Shown here piece after piece: positions 12,466 through 24,571 of a DNA stretch of 64,000 bases; the first letter of the stretch is position 1; the number at the start of each line of letters is the position of its first letter. Made by a program: the position numbers and the translations under genes. The stretch spans positions 21,546,006-21,610,005 of the forward strand of contig CM054178.1 of NCBI GenBank assembly GCA_028829895.1, in the 5' to 3' direction. This stretch comes from Sinotaia quadrata (lineage: Eukaryota > Mollusca > Gastropoda > Architaenioglossa > Viviparidae). The notes under the pieces are model-generated. The model was not told the origin of the DNA. It did no database searches and saw nothing but the letters and a program-made list of their open reading frames with translations.

Positions 12466-12981
12466 TGTAAATGATAGATTCGATGCACAGTAAATAGTCG
12501 CAGTTTGCTTTTCTGACATGTTTCTTGTTAAATTGCCAAGGGGTTATAACAAACTATACAAATAACAGATTTCTGACTATTTTCGCCTATGAAGTAACCC
12601 TAACAATTCATGATAAAACCTCAAGTTATGTAGAAAATTTGGAAGTAATTCCCAAATCAATCAATTGATCGATGTGCATTTGATCCCGGACTTTACCCAC
12701 AATACATCGCAAGCATTTTTTTATTTTACCGGAAAGCGACGATTCCTTTCCTCGCTCACTGCATACTTGAGTTTCGTCTCCTGACGTCACAAATGCTAAG
12801 ATGAACTTTGCAGGCTCACCATCGGAGATATTTATCGCCTCCATGATTTGCGCATGAAAAGCTAAGCTAACAAGAAGGTGAAGTGATGTCGCTCCAACGA
12901 TCCTGTTATTAATGTAATGTGGACTCCGTTCAATGAAGCAGTGCTGGCGTCTAAAAACTGAACACGTATTCATGTCTTAGA

Positions 12982-14018
12982 GTGTATCCGGTAAAGAACA
13001 TGTTGGGAATTGTAATATACTACTCTCTTGTGAATATCATGCTGCTTTTAGCATTTTTTCCTTGTGTGTGCGTGTGTGTGTGTTTTTTAATTTACTTATT
13101 CACTTTTCTTAGTTCTGTGGTTGTCTCTTATCACTTATTACCCAAGATCTCTAAGTGTTTTACAATTCGATCGTTGAACTAGGAAGAGGATAATGATATT
13201 TCAAATAGAAGTGCCTTCATCTTTAACGTAGATTTCCAATTCGTATTCCTACAAACAAATGCACCACAGTCCAACGCCTATCCTCTCGGCAATCCCCAAT
13301 TTTATTCCAATGTATTTGTGCATTTGTATGCGCGTTCACTGTGTGTGCTATCGTTGTTGTTTTCCTTAGCGGCGCGGTGAGGGCGGGTAGGATGTCAATT
13401 TGGGGGTGTTAGTTTCTTTCTTCTTTTCTGCTGATGTCTATGCATAGTATTTACACTCTGATTAAGTTTCACGGATGCTAGAGTAAAACCTAGGTCAACG
13501 TCTGTGGATTGGATTGGTTGACCAGAATTTTCAACTAAAACCTATCTTCTCCAAGGAGAGCATGGGTAACTTTGGCACGAACCATGGGTTACTGGTTTTC
13601 ACTGTTGCTACATCCTACAATTTAGTTAATGACAATACATTGAAAATTATTCCGTCAGCAGTGGTCATAAACTAATGCAGAAATAATCGTTGAGCTAAAG
13701 GGGATGTATCCTTGGTTAATGGAAATAAAATTGTATATTACTGCATTAGTCTTCAGTCGAGTTCATGAATAATAAAATATTTATCATGGCAAAAAATAGA
13801 AAATATGACTTGCGGATTTTCAAGGAGAGTGAATAGCTGATAATAATAAAATATCGATCCAAATGAAGTAAGTATGCCATGCAACAGCTCTCACAGATAC
13901 CAGAGACAACCGTGAAACGGTTTATCAAATATGAAACGCATGCAATGCTATTATTACTACTACATCTACGTATTTAATGCTATTCCTTGACAACGGTTGC
14001 TGGTGATGATTACAGCTG
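12982..14018. other. Non-coding stretch
   Basis: Contains a short GT run (13065-13083) and no supported gene. A candidate exon just to the left (12730-12844, minus) is listed as a finding only. Confidence 0.4.
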
Positions 14019-14200
14019 ATGCTGCTACTACTTTTTACATCTACTGTTTTGATTCCACGTACTACTAGTGCTACTACTGTTATTACTGCTAACATTACAG
14101 CCGTTACTATTACTGTTATTACTGCTAACATTACAGCCATTACTATTACTGTTATTACTGCTAACATTATAGCCATTACTACTACTAATGAAATTAAATT
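14019..14200. repeat. 36-bp tandem repeat in triplet-rich DNA
   Basis: CTGTTATTACTGCTAACATT recurs exactly every 36 bp at 14077, 14113 and 14149. The surroundings are built of TAC/TGC/TTA triplets. Because 36 is a multiple of three, ORFs appear on both strands; these are artefacts. Confidence 0.92.
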
Positions 14201-14451
14201 AAGCTATTAGTACTACTTCTACTAATATCGGTACTATGGCTAATACTGGCATTAGTATTACAAATATTACCACTACTTCTACTAACATTAAATCTATCAC
14301 AACTATTTGTACTTTAAAGACTACATATACTACTCTTTGCTGCTACGATTATTACTGCTTCTACCTCTATTGGTACAACTAATACTATTACTAGCACTAG
14401 TGCTACAACTATTACTACTTTTATTTTTACTATTGTCTACTAAAATATCAC

Positions 14452-14496
<45 letters not shown>

Positions 14497-14580
14497 CACT
14501 ACAATAACAAATAGAACAACTTAGGATTAAAATGTCAACAACAACAACGACGACGATGATGGTGGTGGTGGTAGTTGTGG

Positions 14581-14635
<55 letters not shown>

Positions 14636-14636
14636 A
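14201..14636. repeat. Triplet-rich tract with (AAT)n and (GAT)n
   Basis: Imperfect TAC/TGC/ATT triplets lead into a clean (AAT)n at about 14453-14494 and a (GAT)n at about 14580-14634, with CAA, CGA and GGT triplets between them. The poly-Asn and poly-Ile ORFs here are repeat artefacts. Confidence 0.95.
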
Positions 14637-16266
14637 CACACACTGAAGTTAATCTAACGAACAACACACCTTTACTTTCTTTCACTACAGGTCGATGAAC
14701 ATCCTAGCTAGAGGACGTACAATATAGCTTCCATGTTCATCGAATGTGGAGTCAATTTAATTCAACTGACTCAAGGTCAATTAGCAACTTCTGTCTATGA
14801 CTTGCTAAGAACCAAGCTTGCACGGATTTTATATATATTGAGTGCTTAATACCAAAATTTTTAATCATCTCAGTTCCAACGGTTCCCCCTCCCTCACGCT
14901 ACCTCCTTACCCCCCCCCCCTTTCCAATGGATCAGTCTTTCTGGACAGTCCTGCTGAATTAAAAAAGTTACGTAACCAAGGGAAATAACTTGAATGCTCT
15001 TCGGGAAGAAAGCGAAACGAGCTGTCACGAATCAATGAAAGTTTGTCAGACCGGATGGATTGGTACTCCTTTCAAAGACGTACAGTATTATCGCAAAGTG
15101 AACATAACCCTTGCTCAGATTTAAGAGTTGCGCCCCCCCCCCCTTTCATCTCTATTCCCATCTGTGGCAGCAATTAGCTGATCAAAGACTAAACCCCTTA
15201 GTTGATACTAATTCTCACCAGGCTGATCGTAAAATTAACGCTCCGGAGAAATCCGGCCATTGAAGAAATTCATTGTTCACAAAGTCGTGCCTGAGAAAAT
15301 ATGAGAGATGCAAAGGAGGTTTAAAACAAAGAATAGAAGAACATTCAATCAATCGGTTCAACATTCAATCATTCAGTCAAGATAGCAGTGATGGTTTCAG
15401 AGAGTAGAATTAAAAAAGAAACTCATTTCGTGCACCTTTGCTATGTAATTTGTCGACCTTTGTTTACATATAAGGGAGATTATGCCGTTCGAAGTGGTGC
15501 TGGATCTAAGCCAGTTCTAAATTTGTGGTATTCTGAGAAGGGGAGCGGGGGTGGAGGGCAAAAATGGTGAGCAGGATTGTTTGGGGGATTTTGTAAACAT
15601 TATTCCTTGGTAGGCTATTACTTCTTAACAATTTCGCCAATTCGTTGGTACTTTTTGTCAACAATCAATTTCTTTTTTTAAAAGAAAGAAAGAAAGGTTA
15701 ATCCCATGTGATTTGCAATGTCTGCTCCCTGCACGTTATTTCATCCAGGCTTTTAACCGATTAGCAACAAAAGTAGCCATGGTTTCGTGTGCTACATCAG
15801 TCTTTATGAAACATAAAATCTATTATTCATTACTTGTGAGAGACATATGAATGATTGGATTAATCTGACCTACACTCCTTTCACCCGTTTCCATAAGGAC
15901 ACAAGTGTGGAGTAATATATTATTTACGATCATAAAAAAAAAAAACTCTGGCCAAGTCAGTGTTGGGATTACTCAAACTTTTATTTTATCGTGTTTTTTT
16001 CGACATATGATCTTGATTCTAAGATGAAATTACAATTGACTTTATTTTTTTTTTTTTAAGCAAAATAGAATCCAAGCAAACTTCAACCACATCTATATGT
16101 ATGTGATTTGTTTTAGGCTCAGTTATTTATTGAGAATATGTTTGAATCCGTATGGATTATTTATTTATTCGAGCTAATTAAAACTGCGCAATTTCTATGC
16201 ACTGCGCAAAGGTAAAGAAGGTGTGGACAAGTTTTCTTTTTAATGTGAACTTATCTGTGCGTGTGT
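14637..16266. other. Non-coding stretch
   Basis: C-runs at 14911-14920 and 15133-15143 and A/T-runs near 15936 and 16046. No supported gene or RNA. Confidence 0.45.
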
Positions 16267-16267
16267 G

Positions 16268-16348
<81 letters not shown>
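16267..16348. repeat. (TA)n(TG)n compound microsatellite
   Basis: A short TA run (16267-16281) is followed by about 33 TG dinucleotides. Confidence 0.98.
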
Positions 16349-16350
<2 letters not shown>

Positions 16351-16692
16351 ATACATATTTGCGTGTATATGTATTTTGAGTTATTCTAATTTTCTTTGGT
16401 AGTCGATTGTAGTGAAGCGCGATTAAATTTTGTGCTGAGCGTGTGCATCTCAGTGGAAGAAGACGAAGGGTTGATGATGGGTAAAAGAAGGGTTAAAGCG
16501 AGCAAAGCGGTTGCTAACCACACCACCAATGTCCTGACGAATATTAGTAGTCACGTCACATATTTATTGTGCTCCTACCTACTTCCGCAAAATCTATTGG
16601 AACCTAGAATCTAGTTTTCTCGTAAGCAGATGACTGAGCCGATACGAAGAGATATTATCTTGAGAGAAGTATGTGAAGATGAGATGATAATG

Positions 16693-16722
16693 ATGATGGT
16701 GGTGGTGGTGGTGGTGGTGGTT
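16693..16722. repeat. (GGT)n microsatellite
   Basis: About nine GGT triplets flanked by GAT triplets. A G-rich run follows at 16781-16792. Confidence 0.9.
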
Positions 16723-16906
16723 AATTATGAGATGAACATAATGATGATGGTGATGGTTGTGGGGTTTGGTTTTTTTTTTTGGGGGGGAGGGGCATGGAGT
16801 CGGGGTTGGGTAATTATGAACAAGTTACAGCACCAAATCTGAACTTGTGAAGGAGTGTATCGAGATAAGTAAACATTCACATCACACTTATGGCAAGATT
16901 CACATC

Positions 16907-17480
16907 TGTGACCGGCACGCCACTTAGTTAATGAAAATGATTATTATTATTTATTAACCTTTCATAACTAATTGTAAGTGATGAGAATCTTAATTTACTT
17001 TATTAATGATCCTCCAACAGATACCACTCGTCTCTCACTTGGCGGATATTTGGACGTTTTCTCTGTTCCACTACATAACACAACATTTTCACTCACATAA
17101 TGTTTCCATGAGTGGAAAACTTCTTACTAAAGGAAAAGACAAATCCGATTTTAATCTATATTTAGTGAGCCCCCATCCACCCACTTTCTTCTCCAACATA
17201 AGATTATCAATAGGCGCAAGAAGATCAATAAATTTATTAAATGAACAATCAAATATAGATATGACAATTACAGTGAAATAGAATACTTGACGTGAATATT
17301 CCACGAACTCATATTTAGATAATTCCTACATTTCACAGTCTTATACATAAAAATGTAATTACAATTCAACAAGAGAGTCATTACAAATCGCTGATTATTC
17401 CTATCAGAGAATACAAATGGAGTTATTAGAAGTAGGTTCTTATAAACTTTGACATGACCTGGATGAAACTTTGCTTCAAC
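16907..17480 (+). mobile_element. Dispersed element beginning TGTGAC, copy A (possible solo LTR)
   Basis: Begins TGTGACCGGCACGCCACTT and carries landmarks shared with three other copies in the window. These are ATTATTATTATT, TCATAACTAATTGTAAGTGA (16961 on), ACCACTCGTCTCTCACTTGG (17023 on), a GTGGAAAAC...GACAAATCC block (17112-17150), GAGCCCCCATCCACCCACT (17167 on) and AATAAATTTATTAAAT (17230 on). Similarity to copy D then weakens but persists (GATAATTCC, CATGACCT) to about 17480. It has no coding capacity. The TG start would suit an LTR, but no CA end, primer site or target duplication has been shown. The element end is approximate. Confidence 0.6.
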
Positions 17481-18365
17481 AGCTTGATTTTGGTACATGA
17501 TTTGGATTGTCTGTGAATCTTGTTGAGTTGTACCTTAGTCTATAAATTGCTCTATTGTGGGTTATGTTAGCTAAAATTGGGGAAGAATTGGGGTGGGGGT
17601 CTTTCTTTTGTATATTTGTTTGATTAGTGCATGTATTTCTGATGTGTGTGTTGGTGTATTAGAAACATTCCATGTTTGCTGCTGTATTTTGCTCCCCTGT
17701 CTGCTGTTTAGTTCCCTGTTATATATATGGCGTGGTGAGTCAATGGAATTGTATTATGTCTATTGTGAAATTATAGCTTTGGATTGTCATTTTTAAGGTA
17801 GTTTTACATTCACTACAAGTCGCTGCCTTGGGGAGTCAGCCACTCAAGAGAGAAATTCTTTACAGGAAATAAACGGGCAGTAATTGATTTAGGTTCTGAC
17901 TATATTTTCAGAGATTGGCTCTAAGTTCCAATTTCTAAGTGCCTACGGCTAAGATGCTGTGCAGAGTTGGAAAATTTAAAATAATAAGTGGGTGCAGTTG
18001 AGGCCTTCATCGATTTTTGCATTGATGTACCTTACGGTGATCCAACAATGCCAACCTATAAAGAAGAGTTATAGTGGTTCTTCAAACCCAAGTCACATTA
18101 CTGATTGAGGCAAATCTAACACAGAAGGAAAGCCAGTTTTAAAACTTCAGTGAAAACAGTAATTTTTTTAAAGTTAAGTGTTTATTTCACAGTAGAGAAA
18201 CAATAACAAGTTCAACTGTCACTTTAAATAACAAATAACTTGGGCTGAAATTGATTACTCCAAATTTGCGGGCGTTGTACCGTGACAGTAAAATCAGAAA
18301 ACGGTGTACCTTGCTCTGTCTATTTTAATATTACATTTGTTCAGCTACATATATCTTGATTTAAG
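17481..18365. other. Non-coding stretch
   Basis: T/G-rich to 17800, then ordinary AT-rich sequence. No supported gene. Confidence 0.45.
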
Positions 18366-19195
18366 TTTTGAATAGAAAGATATTAGAGGTACTAAAATAA
18401 ATAGTGAGCGAGATTTGAATAGAAAGATATGTTAGAGGTACTAAAATAAATAGTGAGCGAGATTTGAATAGAAAGATATGTTAGAGGTACTAAAATAAAT
18501 AGTGAGCGAGATTTGAATAGAAAGATATTAGAGGTACTAAAATAAATAGCGAGCGAGATTTGAATAGAAAGATATGTTAGAGGTACTAAAATAAATAGTG
18601 AGCGAGATTTGAATAGAAAGATATTAGAGGTACTAAAATAAATAGTGAGCGAGATTTGAATAGAAAGATATGTTAGAGGTACTAAAATAAATAGTGAGCG
18701 AGATTTGAATAGAAAGATATGTTAGAGGTACTAAAATAAATAGCGAGCGAGATTTGAATAGAAAGATATGTTAGAGGTACTAAAATAAATAGTGAGCGAG
18801 ATTTGAATAGAAAGATATGTTAGAGGTACTAAAATAAATAGTGAGCGAGATTTGAATAGAAAGATATTAGAGGTACTAAAATAAATAGTGAGCGAGATTT
18901 GAATAGAAAGATATGTTAGAGGTACTAAAATAAATAGCGAGCGAGATTTGAATAGAAAGATATGTTAGAGGTACTAAAATAAATAGTGAGCGAGATTTGA
19001 ATAGAAAGATATGTTAGAGGTACTAAAATAAATAGTGAGCGAGATTTGAATAGAAAGATATTAGAGGTACTAAAATAAATAGTGAGCGAGATTTGAATAG
19101 AAAGATATGTTAGAGGTACTAAAATAAATAGCGAGCGAGATTTGAATAGAAAGATATGTTAGAGGTACTAAAATAAATAGCGAGCGAGATTTGAA
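18366..19195. repeat. 49/47-bp minisatellite, 17 units with higher-order order
   Basis: Units begin GATTTGAATAGAAAGATAT. Long units (49 bp) have GATATGTTAGAGG; short units (47 bp) have GATATTAGAGG. A second variable site reads AGTGAGCGA (t) or AGCGAGCGA (c). Reading left to right, the 17 units are St Lt Lt Sc Lt St Lt Lc Lt Lt St Lc Lt Lt St Lc Lc. The block Lc-Lt-Lt-St (194 bp) occurs twice in a row. Other positions are almost invariant. Confidence 0.98.
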
Positions 19196-19199
19196 TAAG

Positions 19200-20845
19200 A
19201 AGAACTGACATGCTGAAGTAGTTTTATATAGCTGTGCAAATAGAGTTTGTATTGTCCACAAGTTAGATGGTTATTTGTAGATGTCTAGATATGAGGGGGG
19301 TGATTATTATTTTGTAGAATGGGTTAAAGCAAATGAGTGGGAGAACCGCCGTCATTATCCTTTTCATTAATAAAATTAGACAGACAGGGGATATCTTACT
19401 GGAATTTTATTTATATTAATTTAATAATTATTCCTAACAACATCGCTTTAGTTCACAAGGTTGATTACTAGCCGCTTGTTATACTTTTATCAACACTGAC
19501 TAACAGCTACGTAATTAGTTTATTATCAGACACGTGACATGGCTAGGAACTTACGATATAATTTTGAACCAACACCATAAAGAAGCATGCGTGTTATTGG
19601 ATATCGGCGAGCTCAAGAGTAGCACGGAAATGCGTTTCCAACATCCGGGTAGACACTTCATCACTGGGAGTGGAATTCGTGGCTGGCACCAACAGGCAAT
19701 CAACTTAATAGATTAGATTTTCTCCAGACCCACCTTCATCGTGATTCATCAATACAAAGAGCAGTCGCTGGACAAACCAAGAGGCAGGGCCCGCCAAATT
19801 TAATGGGGCCATTCATAAAGACCCTGGGCATGGCTGAAGAGCGGGAAAACCCCTATTTTACTCGCACGTTCACAGCGAGAGAGATGGAGGGAGAAGAGAG
19901 GAAGGAGAAGGGGGGAGAGAGTCTACACATGTTCAAACTATACTCTTCCAGTTTTAGAGAAAAAAGAAGACATTTATAGCAAATTGTAAATGATAGATAG
20001 ACAGACAAACATATAATAGACTGTCAGTCACAGATAGATGGATGGAGGGGAGAGGGGAGAAAAAACACAGATGTAAGAGAGGTAAGTGACCAAAGTGATG
20101 CTATGGCTGCAGTGCATGTTTTTTTTATTTTTTTTTATCAAGCTATGCCCGCCCTTTCATAGTTTTCATCAGTAAAAATGAAATAAAAGATTTTTTCATG
20201 GGCGTAATTGCACGAAGAAAAGTGAATTTGATCGAACATCCACGGAGGAAATAAAAGCCTGTTTTCATTGCCATATCTATCTTGAGGGATTCAAAGGATT
20301 TCTTAACTTTTTGTGTATAGCCCAAATAAATATTTGTCAAGCACAGAAATCAATCTAAATGACAGAAGTCGAAACCAGTAAGCAGGAAACGAAAATAGAA
20401 ATAACTGGCAGGCTTTTTATAAAGTAACAAAATCCCATCTCAGCAAACCCAACTCCATAGCTACATTCGAGGCATTTGAATAGATCTTATGACGTCACAG
20501 CACTGGATAACCTTGCAAACCCTCACTAAAACATTATCAAAACAAATAAACAGACAAACAAACTGTCGCTGATCTCATGGACGCATGCTAATGCCGAAAG
20601 GATACATTTGTGCGCTGGAATTGTGACATTTAGTGCCAGGAGTTGAGAGAGCGAAGGTTCTGAGCTGAATTTCTTGTAGATTTCCTGGGTGCAATTATGT
20701 TCTGGTCATGGCCAACGGGCTCTCTCGATTTTCAGCTTCCAAGGGACGCGATCGTTCTGTAGCACTCGGACACGAGTTATCGTTCCATCTGACGGAACTA
20801 GACATGAGGCTAACCTCTTTGACCTTGCGAGCGTTTAAGGATTAC
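19200..20845. other. Non-coding stretch
   Basis: Holds a purine-rich run (19869-19925) and GATA/GACA traces (19990-20045). ORFs at 19534-19716 (plus) and 20143-20340 (minus) are unrecognised. Confidence 0.4.
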
Positions 20846-21116
20846 ACACGCTCTCTCACACACACACTCACTCAAACACACTCGCCGATCACACACATAC
20901 ACACACACTCACTCACTTACATGCATTCAGTCACACACTCTTATACATACACACGCTCACACACAAGCATACAAACACACTTTCATACACACACATTCAC
21001 ACTTACACAGACTCACACATATTCATTCACACACTAACACACACACTATCTCAAACACTCGCACATACTCTCTCTCTCACTCACTCACTCACACACACAC
21101 ACACACAGAAACACAC
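20846..21116. repeat. Imperfect (CA)n/(ACTC)n-rich tract
   Basis: A mix of CACA, CTCA and CATA words gives threonine/histidine-rich spurious translation. Cleaner CA runs lie at 21090-21116. Confidence 0.92.
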
Positions 21117-21570
21117 ATACCCGACCGGGGACCGAGCTCGGGCTTCTTGGGCGAGAGACCAAAATGATCTTCATTTGCATTATTGTAGGACTGTGGAGCG
21201 TTTGTTATTAGTCCACAATGATACAACCACTCTTTGTCAGAACACCTTGTATTTGTCGAAATTAATTTAGATTACTGGCAGGATTCGGTTCTTTAGCTAA
21301 TCCTTCCTATCTCATCGAGCAAGAAAACTGCACCAACGTTTTGTACACCGGATGTTTCTAGTCACCAGACATACAAATGTTGGTAGTGCCATGCGGCTAG
21401 TACAAATAGTACCAGGGTCAAAGTTTGGACTTAAATTATTTGGTAGAGTTCGTTTATCCACTAGCCTTTTCTGTTGCAAGTGACTTTGACGATAAGGGGG
21501 CTGTACTCATTAAAATGAATAAAGCCACAAGTCTAGTATGAAAAATAATTATGCTAACATTGGCGTGCAG

Positions 21571-21767
21571 GCTTTCAAACACCCTAAACGCAAGATGAAC
21601 GTGTACGGCAGGTCGTGCCTTTCGTCAGATGTGGGTAAATGTCCTTGGGAAATCATGTCTGAAGATAACTGTCATCCTTCACTTTTGAGCCAAGTTCAGA
21701 TGGTGGAATGCCAACCATACGATTGTAGAGGCCGAAAAGTCAGTCAAAAAATACAACTAATGATATC
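21571..21767 (+). CDS. Interleukin-17-like cytokine, single internal exon (partial)
   Basis: IL-17 cytokines are secreted cystine-knot signalling proteins, and molluscs carry several. The open frame here (in frame from an ATG at 21538) encodes YGRSC, then GKCPWEIMSED, then VECQPYDCRG. This is the IL-17 layout of a CPW motif, an acidic residue about five positions on, and a Cys-x(4)-Cys pair about 23 residues after the CPW cysteine. The downstream strands and last cysteines are missing. The likely reason is splicing: the frame meets TAA inside ATC|GTAAGG, a good donor at 21768. A possible acceptor, GCGTGCAG (ending 21570), sits after a GCTAAC branch-point-like word, although its pyrimidine tract is weak. 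No other exon or signal peptide of this gene could be found. It could also be a pseudogene fragment. Family call rests on motif recognition alone. Confidence 0.5.
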
Positions 21768-21771
21768 GTAA

Positions 21772-22067
21772 GGCCATTATGGCTTCAATATTACATGTTT
21801 AACAATAACCAAATGATCATAGTCATGTAGTTAATGACAGATATAATGTAAAATAACTGACAGCTTTAACGTATAATAATTTCGAAAGATGGATGGATGG
21901 ATGAACAGACGATACATCTTTCCTTTTTTCCCCCCAGGAAGGAGAATTTAAAGTTTATAAATAAAATAGATAACGGCTAAATCAACTTGTGCACTGCATA
22001 TAACTACATTTTATTTATTTATGCAGCGTTAACAGTGTCAGAGGTATCGTATGATCATTTTCTACAG
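21772..22067. other. Presumed intron or intergenic sequence
   Basis: Follows the putative donor at 21768. AT-rich, with GGAT repeats at 21891-21903. No continuation of the IL-17-like frame seen. Confidence 0.4.
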
Positions 22068-22345
22068 ATTAAGTGCTAAAGGTGTCATATGTTTATTTGT
22101 AAACAGTACAAGTTCTAAAGGTGTCATATGTTTATTTGTAAACACTACAAGTTCTAAAGGTGTCATATGTTTATTTGTAAACACTACAAGATCTAAAGTT
22201 GTCATACGTTTATTTGTAAACACTACAAGTTCTAAAGGTGTCACATGTTTACTTGTAAAGATTACAGTTCTAAAGGTGTCATGTGTTTATTTGTAAACAT
22301 TACAAGTGCTAAAGGTATCATGTGTTTATTTGTAAAGATTAAAAG
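22068..22345. repeat. 39-bp minisatellite, about seven copies
   Basis: GGTGTCATATGTTTATTTGT recurs at 22081, 22120, 22159, 22198, 22237, 22274 and 22313. The sixth spacing is 37 bp. Units are 13 codons long, so long-looking ORFs exist on both strands; I do not regard them as genes. Confidence 0.96.
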
Positions 22346-22346
22346 T

Positions 22347-22347
<1 letters not shown>

Positions 22348-22383
<36 letters not shown>
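22348..22383. repeat. (CT)n microsatellite
   Basis: Clean CT run directly after the last 39-bp unit. Confidence 0.97.
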
Positions 22384-22386
<3 letters not shown>

Positions 22387-23837
22387 GTTTCGTTCTAAAG
22401 ATTAAAAGTATTACAGATGTGTTTGTGATGGTAGTACCATGGGCAAATTATGCTCTTCGTGTTGTATTATTTCCTTTTCTTTATTAATAATCCGTAATTG
22501 AAAAGTTACTATTTACTGCAGTTAAGTCTCCTGGCCGAGTATGCAATCTGCCACACCCGCATACGCTACACTTAGTAAAGGATTGAGGTCAAGTTCATTG
22601 ATCACGCGTGGACAGTGAAAGTGTACAGAAAGGGGAAGGGTGGCAGTGAGAGTGGGTGAACTTTGACAGGAATGCCCTAATATGGACATTGGCGTTCCGC
22701 CCAAGGACGTGAGAGAACATATAGGTTGACCCAGAGTCATTCTTACATATGTGCTAATAGACCCACGCTTAGGGATACCTACCGAGAGAGGATGGTTGAG
22801 TCTGTGAGCCAAACTCGTGCGACTTTCTCACCCCCTTCCAACAGTCCTCTCGCCCTCCATCTCAGGGCGCAATGTGAGTCTGTGGGGTCCTGCTGGAGCA
22901 CTCAGATCAGATAATGTCTTATGAGGAAATGATCAAATGATAAACTCAAGCTCCAGTGGTGAACCGATTCCCACCCACCCCACCCTTAGGGAGACACGGT
23001 ACCCACGCCATATGGAAGGGTTGAATTTCGCGTACATGGGAAGGTTTCGCACGTTTCCAAGAGTGGTAACTATATTGACTTCTCAGAAATTATTGTTATA
23101 TATTATTGATGTTTAGGCAACTTCTCCATTCTTTATATTTTAACAACATACAACAAAATTCTACTTTGATAAAACTGCCAAATTTGTTTGTTTTTGATTC
23201 CTTGTAAATGATTATTCAGTAGATGTACATTATATGTAATCAGCACTCTTTCAATTTCTGTTCTGTAACTATACTATAAAATGCATATAGCACAAAACTT
23301 TCTTATTCAAAATTATTAATATTTAAATTGAAAATGCCGGATTATGAACTAATTGTAAGCTATAAATACAAAGCCTAAATTAAAATAACAACGTAAGCTT
23401 TCGGTGTCTTTCTGAATTACTAAAAAGTATTAAGCTTTTCATTTTATTTTAATAGCATTCTTTCTCAATAAGAAATTTGGCCTTTTTAGAGTATTCAACA
23501 TAAAATAGTCCCTCAAATGTATGTCTTCATGATTTGAAATAAGAAGCAAATTGCATATTAATGTTATTCCAAGTAAAACAATATGCGCTAAAATCGTTTC
23601 CCCGCAGGTTTGCATGCTATGGACTTTGAAATCTAAATACATTCTTATTTTTGGTCTAGTATTTTATTTTTATAATAAATGGAGTTTTGAATTAAAAATT
23701 AAGTGATGTGTTCTAGGAAATATATAATTGTAATACAGAATTTATTTTCGAACCAACATATTTAGCACATATCATATTGCAAAAAGGGCGGTGTTCGTGT
23801 TAACATAGAAACTTATACACAAAATGCATGTTGTTTT
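22384..23837. other. Non-coding stretch
   Basis: 22520-23010 is less AT-rich than its surroundings but has no recognisable frame. The rest is AT-rich. Confidence 0.4.
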
Positions 23838-24050
23838 ATTTTTAATTTTCTAACCAGTACATGAGGCACGATAATTGCATTGAAGTAAGAGTACACACTA
23901 AAACTGAAAACAATAATGAATAGTTAGTCTGCTTTTAATTTTCTAACCAGTACACGAGGCACGATAATTGCATTGAAGTAAGAGTACACTAAAACTGAAA
24001 ACAATAATGAATAGTTAGTCTGCTTATAATTTCCTAATCAGCACAGAAAA
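23838..24050. repeat. 93-bp tandem duplication with a third partial copy
   Basis: TTTAATTTTCTAACCAGTAC starts at 23841 and 23934. A diverged third start (TTATAATTTCCTAATCAG) is near 24026. The first two copies differ by a CA deletion and one substitution. Confidence 0.92.
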
Positions 24051-24268
24051 CAACAGTCAAGTATGAAATATTACAACACGATATCAACTAGAAACATAAT
24101 GCAAAAGTGGATTTACTATTTTCCAACCAAATCCATAAAAAAAGACAGTCGTCTAAGCATAAAATTAATAAAATTGTGATGGTTGTGGGTCAGTGCAGGT
24201 TTAAAAAGAGTACTGGACAGATTTTCATCTGGCTTTGTTTGCTGTATACCTTAGTTTTCTAGAGAGGC

Positions 24269-24571
24269 TCTATAGTCTATAACATCACGCTATCTCATAA
24301 GGGAGCTCACCAATAACCCTAAAACTACGAAACGTTTCCAATGAAAGTAAAGCGCATGCGCACAGACCTTGGCTAATTTCATTTCCGTGACCTCCGTGCA
24401 CAGCGGACGAGTTTTGTTTCATTCAGATTGCGTTTCTCATTTTGGATATTACATGTATATATTGGATTTGGTGGGTTGTATTATGCTGTATATGTAAATT
24501 AACATCAATTTACAGTTAACAGTCCATGTTCTGCTGACATTTACGCGGGTGAAGCCGCGGGCAAAAGCTAG
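24269..24571 (+). mobile_element. Candidate non-autonomous Helitron
   Basis: The right end shows the Helitron terminus pattern: a GC-rich hairpin (CGCGG at 24544-24548 pairing with CCGCG at 24555-24559), eight bases, then CTAG (24568-24571) fitting CTRR, followed by T. The tail GAAGCCGCGGGCAAAAGCTA resembles Helitron-type tails that are abundant in several invertebrate genomes. A plausible left end, TCTATAGTCTATAACATC, starts at 24269, giving about 300 bp with no coding capacity. The base before it is C rather than the expected A, so the left end is uncertain. Confidence 0.5.

Noticed and set aside
14307..14641. Poly-Asn/poly-Ile ORFs
   Set aside because: Translation of (AAT)n and (GAT)n microsatellites.
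22051..22296. Secreted repeat protein
   Set aside because: Same artefact with a 39-bp unit; both strands are open.
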